This document shows positions 1 through 8,568 of a stretch of 64,000 nucleotides of DNA, one piece after another (within the stretch, counting starts at the first letter, position 1; every line of letters begins with the position of its first letter). Under the pieces are notes generated by a model. The model had not been told where the DNA came from. It did no database searches and saw nothing but the letters and a program-made list of their open reading frames with translations. This DNA is from Galactobacter caseinivorans (GTDB taxonomy: Bacteria; Actinomycetota; Actinomycetes; Actinomycetales; Micrococcaceae): positions 124,001-188,000 of the forward strand of contig NZ_QQXL01000001.1 of NCBI RefSeq assembly GCF_003640665.1, written 5' to 3'. The position numbers and the translations under genes are program-made.

Positions 1-165
1 GGCGTCGGTCTTGGTGACGAGGCCAATCTTGACCTCTTCGCCACCGCCGCCGGAGCCACTGCCGCTGTCGTTGCCTGCCGCGCAACCGGAGGTGGTGACC
101 ACCATGGTTGCTGCAGCGAGGGCGCCGGCGGCCATCATCATGCGGCGAGAGAATGTGAACTTCAT
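1..165 (-). CDS. Sugar ABC transporter substrate-binding lipoprotein (N-terminal fragment)
   Basis: Only the first 55 codons are inside the window. The start at 165 follows an AAAGGAG ribosome site. The N-terminus has two arginines, a hydrophobic stretch and the lipobox TSGC with the modified cysteine at residue 28, then a Gly/Ser linker. The first folded residues (EEVKIGLVTKTDA) match the opening beta-strand of periplasmic sugar-binding proteins of the ribose/xylose class. It would sit on the outer face of the membrane and deliver a sugar to an ABC permease beyond the left edge. It is divergent from a LacI regulator, which is the usual arrangement for a locally controlled sugar importer. The sugar cannot be told. 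Confidence 0.75.
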   Translation of the reverse strand, partial: MKFTFSRRMMMAAGALAAATMVVTTSGCAAGNDSGSGSGGGGEEVKIGLVTKTDA

Positions 166-222
166 GAGTGCGCTCCTTTAAAACAAGGGGTGAGGCTGTG
201 ATGTCCGTCATAGTATCCACGA

Positions 223-247
223 CGCAAGCGCTTGCGCAAGCGCTTTC
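223..247. promoter_or_regulatory. Tandem overlapping LacI-family operators
   Basis: 223-236 is a perfect 14-bp palindrome (CGCAAGCGCTTGCG). A second, imperfect copy (GCAAGCGCTTTC) follows at 236-247, with centres 12 bp apart. The central CG flanked by A/T-rich half-sites is the classic LacI/CcpA-type operator. It lies between the divergent binding-protein gene and the LacI gene, so it is probably the site for that regulator. Confidence 0.7.
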
Positions 248-305
248 GCGAACTCCGGACCCAATGCTAGCGTGAGTTCACCCAAAGCGGGCACTCAAAG
301 GGAGA

Positions 306-1316
306 ATGTGCACTGTGGTCACGATCAACGAAGTAGCGCAGCGCGCAGGGGTCTCTGCCAGCACCGTCTCGCACGTTCTCAACAAGACTCGTCCCGTCAA
401 CCAGGACACCCGCGAACGCGTGGAGCGCGCCGTGGAGGAACTGGGCTATCGGCGCAGCGCCGTGGCCAGGACCCTGGCCGGGGGCAAGTCCAACACCATC
501 GGCCTGGTCATCTCCGGCCTGAGCAACGCCTACTTTGGCCCCCTGCTCGCGGCCATTGAGCGCGGCGTCACCGCCGCCGGCTACGTGTTGGTCATCGGGG
601 ACTCGCATGATGAGGCCACCATGGAACGCCGCGTGGTGGAGTCCCTGCTTGACCGCCATGTGGACGGCCTGCTCGTGGCTCCCTCCCCGGGCTTCCTCGA
701 GTCAAGCGCCAACGTGGTGGCGCAGGCGGGAACCCCGCTGGTCGCCATTGACCGTTCCATCGACGTCGATTGCGATCAGGTGGTCCCGGAGAACCGGCTC
801 GCCACCCAGGAATTGACGGAGCACCTGTTGTGGCACGGGCACCGGCGGATCGCCGTCATGTCCGGCCTGCCGGGGCTGGATTCCACGGAGGAGCGCCGCG
901 CCGGCTACATCGATGCCTTGGAGCGGCGCGGCCTCAGCGTGGATCCCGACCTCATCGCTGTGGCGGATTCTGGCTCGGAGCAGGCCAGGGCCGCCACCGC
1001 CAAGCTGTTCTCCGCCCCGGACCGCCCCGGGGCCCTCCTGACCCTGAACAACGCCATGACCATCGGCGCCCTGCGCGGCCTCAAGGACGTGGGGCTGGAG
1101 GTCCCGCGTGACGTGGCGTTGGTCGCGTATGACGACTTCGAGTGGAGCGATCTGTTTGAACCCGGCCTGACCGCCGTGGCGCAGGACATCGACGCGATGG
1201 GGGCACTCGCCGTCGAGCGACTGTTGGCCCGCATCAACGGCGACACCGAGCCGGCCCAGACGCACGTGATCGCCACCGACTTCCGGCTGCGCTCCTCCTG
1301 CGGCTGCCCCAGCTAG
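306..1316 (+). CDS. LacI-family transcriptional regulator
   Basis: A sugar-responsive repressor of about 336 residues, the normal family length. The N-terminus (VTINEVAQRAGVSASTVSHVLN) is a standard LacI helix-turn-helix plus hinge. The rest is a periplasmic-binding-protein-like effector domain with the typical GLVISGLSNAYFGPLL and VALVAYDDFEWSDLF segments. Start choice: ATG 306 is only three bases from AAAGGGAG, so GTG 315, which gives the family-typical MVTINEV start, may be the real one. Its neighbour across the double operator is a sugar-binding lipoprotein, so it most likely represses that import operon and itself. Confidence 0.9.
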   Translation: MCTVVTINEVAQRAGVSASTVSHVLNKTRPVNQDTRERVERAVEELGYRRSAVARTLAGGKSNTIGLVISGLSNAYFGPLLAAIERGVTAAGYVLVIGDSHDEATMERRVVESLLDRHVDGLLVAPSPGFLESSANVVAQAGTPLVAIDRSIDVDCDQVVPENRLATQELTEHLLWHGHRRIAVMSGLPGLDSTEERRAGYIDALERRGLSVDPDLIAVADSGSEQARAATAKLFSAPDRPGALLTLNNAMTIGALRGLKDVGLEVPRDVALVAYDDFEWSDLFEPGLTAVAQDIDAMGALAVERLLARINGDTEPAQTHVIATDFRLRSSCGCPS

Positions 1317-1346
1317 CCGCGGCCCGGTCAGCCACAGCCCAGCCAC

Positions 1347-1352
1347 TAGGCT
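1347..1352 (+). promoter_or_regulatory. -10 box of a probable leaderless mRNA (D-amino-acid oxidase gene)
   Basis: TAGGCT ends exactly six bases before ATG 1359 (-12 to -7 relative to the A of ATG). No ribosome site is visible before the ATG, so transcription probably starts at the start codon. Confidence 0.55.
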
Positions 1353-1358
1353 CGTCGC

Positions 1359-2426
1359 ATGCCTTCCGCGCCTCACCGCACCAGCCCTGACGAGATCACA
1401 CCGCCCCGCACCATCGCGGTGATTGGCGCGGGCGTGGTGGGGCTGACGTGCGCGCTGGAACTGGCGCGCGCAGGGCACCTGGTCACGATGGTTGCGGATG
1501 CCAGCGCGGAGGACTCGGTCTCTGGGGTGGCCGGCGGGATCTGGTTCCCGCACCAATCGGAGGGTTCCCCGCGCGCCGCGCGGCTGCTCGCGGACTCCTT
1601 TGAGGCCTTCCGAGCCCTGGCCCATTCCGTTCCGGAGGCCGGCGTGGACCTGCGCCGTGGCGTGTGGGTGGCGCGGGGCGCCGCCTCTGATGACGCGTGG
1701 GTGGATTCGCTCGGTGCCTCGGCGGACGGCGGCCCCGCCGGGCGGGCAGCCATCGCGGCGCTGCCTCACCACCAATGGCCCGACGGCGCCACGGACGCCT
1801 TCTCCTGCTCCCTTCCCGTGGTCGACATGCCCACCTACCTGCCGTGGTTGCGCGCCCAGTGCGCCGCGGCAGGGGTGCGGGTGGTGAGGTCCACGGCCGA
1901 TTCGGTGGCGCATGCCGCGTCGGTCGCGGCGCGGGAGGGCAACCCAGCGGACCTGGTGGTGGTCGCGGCAGGGGCGCGCTCGGGGGATCTGCTCGGGGAC
2001 ACCAGCGGATTCCCGGTGCGCGGCCAGGTGGTGCGGCTGGAGCAACCACAGGATCGGAACGGCGCCCCGATCATCACCGAGTGGTTCATGGATGATGACC
2101 ACCCGGACGGCATGATCTACGTGATCCCGCGCCGCGGGGACATCGTGGTGGGCGGCACGGACGACGTTGGCGCCGCGGACACCACCTGGGATGCGCGCAC
2201 CGAGGCGGCCATCCTGGCCCGCGCGGTGGCTGCTGTCCCGGCGCTGGCCGGTCTGCGCGTGATCAGCCGCGGCGTGGGTCTGCGCCCCGCCCGCCCGTCC
2301 CTGCGGCTGGAGGCCGTGGCCGCTCATCCGGTCCAGGTCATCGCCGCCTACGGCTTTGGCGGCGCGGGCGTCACGCTCTCCTGGGGCGCCGCGGCGGAGG
2401 TCGCCTCGCTGGTGGGGTCCAGCTGA
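1359..2426 (+). CDS. FAD-dependent D-amino-acid oxidase
   Basis: It oxidises D-amino acids to 2-oxo acids with release of ammonia and hydrogen peroxide. The 355-residue length fits the family. A Rossmann FAD motif (VIGAGVVGLTCALELARAG) starts near residue 20. The C-terminal GLRPARPSLRLE is the DAAO signature, with the substrate-carboxylate arginine region, and is followed by a second flavin loop (YGFGGAGVTLSWG). The gene stands alone between the LacI gene and a convergent MarR gene. A glycine oxidase-like specificity is a less likely alternative. Confidence 0.88.
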   Translation: MPSAPHRTSPDEITPPRTIAVIGAGVVGLTCALELARAGHLVTMVADASAEDSVSGVAGGIWFPHQSEGSPRAARLLADSFEAFRALAHSVPEAGVDLRRGVWVARGAASDDAWVDSLGASADGGPAGRAAIAALPHHQWPDGATDAFSCSLPVVDMPTYLPWLRAQCAAAGVRVVRSTADSVAHAASVAAREGNPADLVVVAAGARSGDLLGDTSGFPVRGQVVRLEQPQDRNGAPIITEWFMDDDHPDGMIYVIPRRGDIVVGGTDDVGAADTTWDARTEAAILARAVAAVPALAGLRVISRGVGLRPARPSLRLEAVAAHPVQVIAAYGFGGAGVTLSWGAAAEVASLVGSS

Positions 2427-2456
2427 CGGCCGGCTCGGAGCCGGCCGCGAACGCCG

Positions 2457-2924
2457 CTAAGCGCCGGCCTCGATCTCGTCCCAATACGCCCGTGACACCG
2501 TGGTGACGCGCTCCATCAAACCGCGCAGCGCAGCGACGTCGTCCGGGTTCAGGCGTGAGCCCACCGCATCCGCCCACTGCAACTGATCGCGCTGGGTGGC
2601 CTCCAGGACCTGCCGGCCGGCCTCCGTGGGCACCAGCAGCTTGGCGCGTGCGTGGCGCGGGTTGGTGGCCCAGTCGCCCCACCCCAACTCCACGACGTCG
2701 TCCGCGACGCGCTGCACGCTCTGGCGCGCCAGGCCAAGGGTGCGGGCGATGTCCGCGACCGATTGCGCCTGCGCCAGGGCCGCCCCCAGGACCTGCCACC
2801 GGGCGGGGGTCAGCCCGTGGCGCTCGGCGACGGACTCTGCCGCGTAGAGAAACTCGGCCTGGAGTTCGGAGACGGGGACCACCAGGGAGGTCAGCGCGAG
2901 GGCATCGGGAGAGGGCGCGGGCAA
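2457..2924 (-). CDS. MarR-family transcriptional regulator
   Basis: About 155 residues with a winged-helix domain. The recognition region LTPARWQVLGAALAQAQSVADIARTLGLARQSVQRVADDV and the wing (NPRHARAKLLVPTEAGR) are MarR-like. A longer in-frame extension to 3032 exists but is low complexity. TTG 2924, preceded by GAAAGG, gives the usual length and is my choice. It lies downstream of the Lrp gene on the same strand. The target and ligand are unknown; by family it would be a small-molecule-responsive dimeric repressor. Confidence 0.8.
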   Translation of the reverse strand: MPAPSPDALALTSLVVPVSELQAEFLYAAESVAERHGLTPARWQVLGAALAQAQSVADIARTLGLARQSVQRVADDVVELGWGDWATNPRHARAKLLVPTEAGRQVLEATQRDQLQWADAVGSRLNPDDVAALRGLMERVTTVSRAYWDEIEAGA

Positions 2925-3065
2925 GGGGACCTTTCGCGGGGCGTGAGCCCAAGAGCGGAGCTGGGAAGCAGAGCCGGAGGAAACGTGGAGCGGACCAGTT
3001 GACAGTACCCTGCCGAACCTGCCGGGGGCCAACCTCGACGGGGTCGACGGGCCCGGTCGGTACGG

Positions 3066-3542
3066 CTACGTCTCGGAGTCCTCAAAGATGAGGTGGGTCT
3101 GCGTATCCATGACCTCTGGCATGGCCTGGAGCACCTCAAAGACCACGCGCCGCAGGGCGGTATTGTCCGTGGCGCGCACCAGCAGGATCACGTCGAAGGT
3201 GCCGCCGACCAGCGCCACATGGTGCACCTCCGGGATGCGGCGCAGCGTGGCCTGCAGCTCGCGCCAGGAGTGCTGGCGCAGCTTGAGAGTCACGTAGGCG
3301 CTGGAGCGCAGCCCCATCTTGGCTGGATCCGTCCTGACCGTGAACCCGGTGATGACCTCGCGCTCGCGGAGGCGGGCGATGCGCTGATAGGCGTGGGCGC
3401 GGGAGATGTGCACGGTGGTGGCGATCGCGGAGACGGAGGCGCGTCCGTCCTGGGCCAGGGCGTCGATGATGGCGCGGTCTGTCTCGTCCAGCTCCGTGGT
3501 GGTCTCTGCACGCTCCGGCACGGTGGCCCCTCTCCGGGCCAT
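3066..3542 (-). CDS. Lrp/AsnC-family regulator, probable BkdR-type
   Basis: 158 residues: an N-terminal HTH (LDETDRAIIDALAQDGRASVSAIATTVHISRAHAYQRI...) and a C-terminal RAM/AsnC ligand domain ending in MDTQTHLIFED. ATG 3542 gives the family length; in-frame sequence to 3671 is not Lrp-like. It is transcribed away from the E1alpha-E1beta-E2 operon over a 146-bp gap that contains a dyad. In many bacteria an Lrp/AsnC protein next to branched-chain 2-oxoacid dehydrogenase genes controls them in response to branched-chain amino acids. That role is inferred here from context. Confidence 0.87.
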   Translation of the reverse strand: MARRGATVPERAETTTELDETDRAIIDALAQDGRASVSAIATTVHISRAHAYQRIARLREREVITGFTVRTDPAKMGLRSSAYVTLKLRQHSWRELQATLRRIPEVHHVALVGGTFDVILLVRATDNTALRRVVFEVLQAMPEVMDTQTHLIFEDSET

Positions 3543-3554
3543 GGGGAGCCCGCA

Positions 3555-3577
3555 CTTTGTCCAACCCGGGAACAAAG
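3555..3577. promoter_or_regulatory. Dyad between lrp-like gene and 2-oxoacid dehydrogenase operon
   Basis: CTTTGT (3555-3560) and ACAAAG (3572-3577) are perfect inverted arms around an 11-bp centre. The 23-bp span and position between the divergent genes fit an Lrp/AsnC operator. Confidence 0.45.
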
Positions 3578-3688
3578 CACACGGCCCGGTATGGACATTC
3601 TGACTCAGAAAGCTGCTCCGGCGCACATCCCGTCCGCACTTGGCGTCTGGACTGGCGAAGAATCGCCTCAAAAATGGAGAATGACAGC

Positions 3689-4918
3689 ATGGATCAGCAT
3701 GTGAGTCAGGCCACAGCCCCGGCCAACGGGGGCACCGCGGAAGAGAACCGCACGGACGCGCGGGTGCGCCAAGCCAGCACCGGCTTCGGGATCAGCGTGG
3801 AGGACTACCTCCTTCCCACGCGCGGTCGCATCCAGATGCTCGGCCATGACGGCTCGGTGCTTCCGGTCAACGAACAGGGGATTGCCCCCGGGCACAATTA
3901 CCCGGTTCCGGAGGACGAGCGGCTGCTGCGCGCCTACGAACAGCTGGTGCTCGGCCGCCGCATCAACGACCAAAACGCCGCGCTGGTGCGCCAGGGCCGC
4001 ATGGCCGTGTACCCCTCAAGCCACGGGCAGGAGGCGTGCCAGGTGGCCGCCGCCTTTGCCCTGGAGAAGCGCGACTGGCTCTTCCCCACCTACCGCGACA
4101 CGGTGGCAGTGATCGCCCGCGGCGTGGACCCCAACCAGGTCATGACCTCCTTCCGCGGGGAGTGGCACCAGGGTTATGACCCCCTGGAGCACAACACCTC
4201 CGTGGAGGCCACCCCGCTGACCACCCAGCTGCTGCACGCAGTCGGCGTGGCTCACGCGGCCCGCCTGCGCGGCGAGGACACCGTGGTGTTGGCCATGTGC
4301 GGCGACGGCGCCACGAGCGAGGGTGACTTCCACGAGGCGCTGAACTTCGCCGCGGTCTTCCACCTGCCCGTCATCTTCTTTGTTCAGAACAACGGTTACG
4401 CCATCTCCGTACCGCTCTCCGCCCAGTCCGCCGCGCCCTCCCTTGCCCACAAGGCCGTGGGTTACGGCATGGCCGGCGAGCGCGTGGACGGCAACGACTT
4501 GATGGCGTTGCTTGCCGTGCTTGACCGGGCTGTGAGCATTGCCCGCGAGGGCTCCGGCCCGCTGCTGATTGAGGCGGAGACCTACCGCATGCAGGCGCAC
4601 ACCAACGCCGATGATGACACGCGCTACCGCCAGAGCGACGAGGTGGCGCAGTGGGTGGAACGCGACCCGGTGATCCGCATGCGCGCCTACCTTGACGAGC
4701 GCGGGCTGCTGACGGAAGCCGAGCAGACTCGCATCGCGGAGCTGGCGGAGGAGACGGCAAAGGACCTGCGGGACGCGATGAACGCGGACGTGCAGACGGA
4801 CCCGCTGGAGCTGTTCCGCCACGTCTTTGTGGAGCAGACCCCGCAGTTGAAGGAGCAGGAGGCCAAGCTGGCCGACGAACTGGCCCGTGAGGCAGAGCAG
4901 ACGGAGGAAACCCGATGA
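3689..4918 (+). CDS. 2-oxoacid dehydrogenase E1 alpha subunit (branched-chain or pyruvate type)
   Basis: E1alpha of a thiamine-diphosphate-dependent 2-oxoacid dehydrogenase, which decarboxylates the oxo acid and passes the acyl group to lipoyl-E2. The ThDP motif GDGATSEGDFHEALNFAAV...NN lies in the middle and the phosphorylation-loop-like segment HTNADDDTRYR follows. The length of 409 residues is normal. ATG 3689 is chosen because GGAGA precedes it by 8 bases; ATG 3674 has no site. Its stop overlaps the E1beta start (ATGA at 4915). No E3 gene is nearby. The adjacent Lrp-type gene favours branched-chain oxo acids; pyruvate cannot be excluded. Confidence 0.9.
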   Translation: MDQHVSQATAPANGGTAEENRTDARVRQASTGFGISVEDYLLPTRGRIQMLGHDGSVLPVNEQGIAPGHNYPVPEDERLLRAYEQLVLGRRINDQNAALVRQGRMAVYPSSHGQEACQVAAAFALEKRDWLFPTYRDTVAVIARGVDPNQVMTSFRGEWHQGYDPLEHNTSVEATPLTTQLLHAVGVAHAARLRGEDTVVLAMCGDGATSEGDFHEALNFAAVFHLPVIFFVQNNGYAISVPLSAQSAAPSLAHKAVGYGMAGERVDGNDLMALLAVLDRAVSIAREGSGPLLIEAETYRMQAHTNADDDTRYRQSDEVAQWVERDPVIRMRAYLDERGLLTEAEQTRIAELAEETAKDLRDAMNADVQTDPLELFRHVFVEQTPQLKEQEAKLADELAREAEQTEETR

Positions 4919-6036
4919 GCACGCAGGCCACCCCAGAGGTGAAGCAGGCAGACTTTGCCGGTGTTGACTCCCAGGCCCGCGGCGCGCACGTGGACCAGCC
5001 GGCACCGGCGCTGAAGAAGCAGGCGCCCAAGGCCGGCCCCACCACGTTGGCCGCGTCCCTGAACACCGCCCTGGCGGACGCCATGGCGGCGGATCCAAGC
5101 ATGGTGGTCTTTGGCGAGGATGTGGGCAAGCTGGGCGGCGTCTTCCGCATCACGGACGGCCTCCAGGATCGCTTTGGTCAGGAGCGTTGCTTTGACACGC
5201 CCCTGGCGGAGTCCGGGATTGCCGGCATGGCGGTGGGCATGGCCATGAATGGCATGCGCCCGGTCGTGGAGATGCAGTTTGACGCCTTCGCCTACCCCAG
5301 CCTTGAGCAGGTCTTTAGCCACATCGCGAAGATGCACAACCGCACCATGGGCAAGGTTCGCCTGCCCATCACCATCCGCATCCCCTACGCCGGCGGCGTG
5401 GGCGGCGTGGAGCACCACTGCGACTCGTCGGAGGGCTACTACGCCCACACTCCGGGGCTCAAGGTCTTCACGCCCTCCGGTGTGGAGGACGCCTACCTGA
5501 TGCTGCGCGAGGCCATCGCCAGCGATGACCCGGTGATCTTCTTTGAGCCCAAGAGCATGTACTGGTCCAAGGAAGAGGCGGACCTCGGCGCGCTGCGCGA
5601 GTCTTACGAGGCCGGCGACGCGGAGCGCACAGAGGGCACCGCGCGCGTGGTGCGTCCCGGCAAGGACGCGACCCTGATTGCGTACGGCCCCTCGGTTCCC
5701 ACCGCGTTTGCGGCGGCGGAGGTCGCGGCAGCTGAGGGCCTGGATCTGGAGGTCCTTGACCTGCGCACCATTGTGCCGCTGGATGATGCGGCCATCGACG
5801 CGAGCGTGCGCAAGACCGGCCGTGCCATCGTCATTGCGCAGTCCCAGGGCTTTGCCTCCGTCGCGAGCGAGCTGGTGGCCCGCGTGCAGGAACGCAACTT
5901 CCACTCCCTCTCCTCGCCGGTGCTGCGCGTGACCGGCTTCGACATCCCCTTCCCGGCCCCCAAGTTGGAGAAGCACCAGATTCCGAGCGTCGATCGCATC
6001 CTTGACGCCGTTGACGCACTGACGTGGGAGGACTGA
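4915..6036 (+). CDS. 2-oxoacid dehydrogenase E1 beta subunit
   Basis: The partner of E1alpha in an alpha2beta2 heterotetramer. The 373 residues start with about 35 low-complexity residues, then the transketolase-like Pyr domain (VFGEDVGKLGGVFRITDGL, ESGIAGMAVGMAMNGMRPVVEMQF) and the C-terminal domain (LDLRTIVPLDDAAIDASVRKTGR). The start overlaps the E1alpha stop by four bases and the stop overlaps the E2 start (TGATG at 6034), so the three are translationally coupled. The N-terminal extension is longer than usual for E1beta and may help binding to E2. Confidence 0.92.
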   Translation: MSTQATPEVKQADFAGVDSQARGAHVDQPAPALKKQAPKAGPTTLAASLNTALADAMAADPSMVVFGEDVGKLGGVFRITDGLQDRFGQERCFDTPLAESGIAGMAVGMAMNGMRPVVEMQFDAFAYPSLEQVFSHIAKMHNRTMGKVRLPITIRIPYAGGVGGVEHHCDSSEGYYAHTPGLKVFTPSGVEDAYLMLREAIASDDPVIFFEPKSMYWSKEEADLGALRESYEAGDAERTEGTARVVRPGKDATLIAYGPSVPTAFAAAEVAAAEGLDLEVLDLRTIVPLDDAAIDASVRKTGRAIVIAQSQGFASVASELVARVQERNFHSLSSPVLRVTGFDIPFPAPKLEKHQIPSVDRILDAVDALTWED

Positions 6037-7562
6037 TGACAACCGTGTCTATCCAGGCCAATACCTTTAACCTCCCCGACCTGGGAGAGGGCCTGACGGA
6101 GGCCGAGCTGGTCACCTGGAAGGTGGCCGTGGGCGAGAGCGTGGCGCTGGATCAGGTCATCGCAGAGGTGGAGACCGCCAAGAGCCTCGTGGAGGTTCCC
6201 ACCCCCTACGCAGGCACCGTCCTGGTGCTGCACGGGGCGGAGGGTGAGACCCTCGCCGTGGGCCGCCCGCTGATCACGGTGGGCCCGGAGGGCTCGGATC
6301 CCGCAGCGTTTGCCGCCGGTTCCGCCGGTTCCGCCGAGCAGGCGGAAGGCGCGCAGTCCTACCGCGAGGAGGAGCGCGCCGGCTCGGGATCCGGCAACGT
6401 CCTGATCGGATATGGCACCTCGGAGGAGGGCTCTCCCACGCGTCGCCGTCGCGGGCGCAGGGCGGCCCACGTTCCGGTGCAGGCTTCGGGGACGGCTTCG
6501 GAGACGGCGGCGGAGTCAAGGCCCCTGCCCGACGCCGCGGCGTCGGCTCCCACGGAGACCTCGCCTTCCGCAGGCGCACCGGCTCCCGCGCTGGCTGCCC
6601 GCGTCGTGAACCCCCTCGTGCGCCGCTTGGCACGCGACATGGGCGTGGACGTGGCGGCACTCTCCGGCTCCGGACCCGATGGGCTCGTGATGCGCGCCGA
6701 CGTGCACGCCGCCGCCTCCGGTGCCGGCCAGGCACCAGCCGCAGGCTCGGCCACCCAAGCCAACCCCGCGTCGTCGGGCAGTGGTTCCGGTGGAGCCAAC
6801 GCAGGGACGGCGTCCTCCGGCGCAGGCGCCGGGGAGCTGGACAAGCGCTCCGGGCTGGGGATCGCCAGCCGCACGCCCATCACCGGCGTGCGCAAGGTGG
6901 TGGCACAGACCATGTCCCGCTCGCGCCGAGAGATCCCGGAGGCCACCGTGTGGGTGGACGTGGACGCCACGGAGCTGCTCAAGCTGCGCCGCGGCATCCG
7001 CCCGGATGCCAACGGGCGCCGCCCGGGCGTGCTCGCGATCGTGGGTCGTTTTGTGGCCGCCGGCCTGCAGCGTGTACCGGAGCTGAACTCCCGGATTGAG
7101 CAGGCGGCGGATGGCTCAGAGGAGATCGTGACGCTGGACGGCGTGAACCTTGGCATCGCCGCCCAGACCGAGCGCGGGCTGGTGGTCCCCGCCGTGGAAC
7201 GCGCAGAGCGCCTCAGCGCGCGTGAACTGGACGCCGCCATCGCCGAGCTGATCAATACCGCCCGCGAGGGCAAGTGCACCCCGGCGCAGCTCACCCGAGG
7301 CACCTTCACGCTCAATAACTACGGGGTCTTTGATGTGGACGGTTCCGCCGCGATCATCAACCACCCGCAGGTCGCCATCCTTGGCCTGGGGCGCATCAAG
7401 GCGCGCCCGTGGGTCGTGGACGGGGAGATCGTGGTGCGCGAGATCACCGAGCTCACGCTGAGCTTTGATCACCGCGTGTGTGACGGCGGGGCGGCCAGTC
7501 GCTTCCTGCGCTTTGTCGCGGATGCCATCGAGCGCCCGGGAGAGGCGCTCGCGGAGCTCTGA
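6036..7562 (+). CDS. 2-oxoacid dehydrogenase E2 (dihydrolipoamide acyltransferase)
   Basis: The core acyltransferase of the complex, 508 residues. There is one N-terminal lipoyl domain with the lipoyl lysine in ETAKSL (about residue 47), an Ala/Pro/Ser-rich linker, a peripheral-subunit-binding domain (NPLVRRLARDMGVDVAALSGSGPDG), a second linker and the CAT catalytic domain ending with LSFDHRVCDGG (His and Asp of the HxxxDG active site). ATG 6036 overlaps the E1beta stop. The unusually long Ala/Gly/Ser linkers are typical of actinobacterial E2s. Tandem hairpins follow the stop. Confidence 0.93.
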   Translation: MTTVSIQANTFNLPDLGEGLTEAELVTWKVAVGESVALDQVIAEVETAKSLVEVPTPYAGTVLVLHGAEGETLAVGRPLITVGPEGSDPAAFAAGSAGSAEQAEGAQSYREEERAGSGSGNVLIGYGTSEEGSPTRRRRGRRAAHVPVQASGTASETAAESRPLPDAAASAPTETSPSAGAPAPALAARVVNPLVRRLARDMGVDVAALSGSGPDGLVMRADVHAAASGAGQAPAAGSATQANPASSGSGSGGANAGTASSGAGAGELDKRSGLGIASRTPITGVRKVVAQTMSRSRREIPEATVWVDVDATELLKLRRGIRPDANGRRPGVLAIVGRFVAAGLQRVPELNSRIEQAADGSEEIVTLDGVNLGIAAQTERGLVVPAVERAERLSARELDAAIAELINTAREGKCTPAQLTRGTFTLNNYGVFDVDGSAAIINHPQVAILGLGRIKARPWVVDGEIVVREITELTLSFDHRVCDGGAASRFLRFVADAIERPGEALAEL

Positions 7563-7574
7563 TTCCGGCGCTGC

Positions 7575-7606
7575 CGTGATGATGGCGCGCCGTGATGATG
7601 GCGCGC
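7575..7606 (+). repeat. Tandem 16-bp duplication
   Basis: The 16-mer CGTGATGATGGCGCGC occurs twice in direct contact (7575-7590, 7591-7606), immediately downstream of the E2 stop and just before two hairpins. Confidence 0.85.
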
Positions 7607-7674
7607 CAGGGACGCGGGGGCAACCCCGTCCCTGGCGCGGTCGGCCGGGTCCACCTTTGGTGGGCCCGGCCGAC
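7604..7674. terminator. Two successive strong hairpins after the E2 gene
   Basis: The first pairs GCGCCAGGGACG(cg)GGGG with CCCCGTCCCTGGCGC around GCAA. The second has 15-nt arms at 7640-7654 and 7660-7674 with one G-T pair and a 5-nt loop. There is no T-tract, so they would act as Rho-dependent or bidirectional barriers between the dehydrogenase operon and the next gene. Confidence 0.6.
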
Positions 7675-7680
7675 TAGTCT
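7675..7680 (+). promoter_or_regulatory. -10 box of a probable leaderless mRNA (MBL-fold gene)
   Basis: TAGTCT occupies -12 to -7 relative to ATG 7687, directly after the hairpin pair. No ribosome site is visible. Confidence 0.55.
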
Positions 7681-7686
7681 GAGCGC

Positions 7687-8568
7687 ATGGAGAGTACTGA
7701 ACGTGAGCACACCAGTGGGGCACAGAGCAGCGCGGCCGTGATGGCGGCTGGCTGGACCCGTGTGGGGGAGCGTGAATGGGTGCGCGTGGAGCAGCCATGC
7801 TCCGTGAACCTCGGCCTGATCATCGGCGAGGAACGCGCGCTGGTGATAGACACCGGCGCTGGGCCCCGCTCGGCCGGCCGTCACCTGGAGGCCGTGCGCC
7901 TGCTCACCGACCTGCCGCTGGTGGCGGTCAATACCCACCACCACCACGATCACGCCCTGGGCAATCACGCCTTGGCCGGCGCAGGCGTCACGGAGTTCTG
8001 GGCACACCAGGGCACCATCGACGCCCTGGATCAGAACGGTGAGGCCCAGCGTTCGTTGCTGAGTGAGGAGGACGGCGAGCCGGAGATGCGCGCCGCGTCC
8101 GGCCCAGGCACCCGCGTGCTCCCGCCCACTCACGCCGTCACCAGTTCACCCGTTGACCTTGACCTTGGCGGGCACCAGGTGACCCTGATGCACCTTGGCC
8201 GGGCCCACACGGCCGGGGATGTGGTGGTGGCCTCCGGGCCCATCCTCTTTGCCGGTGACATCGTGGAACAGGGCGGGCACCCGCAATTTGAGGACGCCTT
8301 CCCGGACGAGTGGCTGCGCGTCCTGGGCAAGATCATCGCGATTGACGAGCTGTACCAGCGCATTGTCCCCGGCCACGGCACCACCGTGGACGCGGACGAG
8401 GTCAGGGCCCACTACCACCGGCTGGCCCGCGCCATCCAGGTGGCGGACACAGCACTGAACGAGCACGAGAGCGATGCGACCAAGTCCATCCCGGTGCTGC
8501 CCTTTGGGCCCGTGCAGTCAAGGCACCTGCTCAACCGGCTCCGCGATACGAGGGCCGGCGCGCTCTAA
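7687..8568 (+). CDS. Metallo-beta-lactamase-fold hydrolase
   Basis: A 293-residue MBL-fold protein. The zinc motif THHHHDHALGNH is complete (near residues 80-91), the metal-binding histidine and aspartate follow in LMHLGRAHTAGD and LFAGDIVEQGGHP, and the last in VPGHG. This is the hydrolase pattern of the glyoxalase II/cyclase-like branch; substrates in the family range from thioesters to lactones, so none is assigned. It has its own promoter and is convergent with the PAP2 gene. Its stop codon lies in an 18-bp tandem duplication. Confidence 0.85.
   Translation: MESTEREHTSGAQSSAAVMAAGWTRVGEREWVRVEQPCSVNLGLIIGEERALVIDTGAGPRSAGRHLEAVRLLTDLPLVAVNTHHHHDHALGNHALAGAGVTEFWAHQGTIDALDQNGEAQRSLLSEEDGEPEMRAASGPGTRVLPPTHAVTSSPVDLDLGGHQVTLMHLGRAHTAGDVVVASGPILFAGDIVEQGGHPQFEDAFPDEWLRVLGKIIAIDELYQRIVPGHGTTVDADEVRAHYHRLARAIQVADTALNEHESDATKSIPVLPFGPVQSRHLLNRLRDTRAGAL

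Noticed and set aside
702-2327. Long open frames antisense to conserved genes, as at 702-2327
   Set aside because: These Arg/Gly/His-rich frames arise from GC-rich codon bias opposite real genes and lack family motifs.
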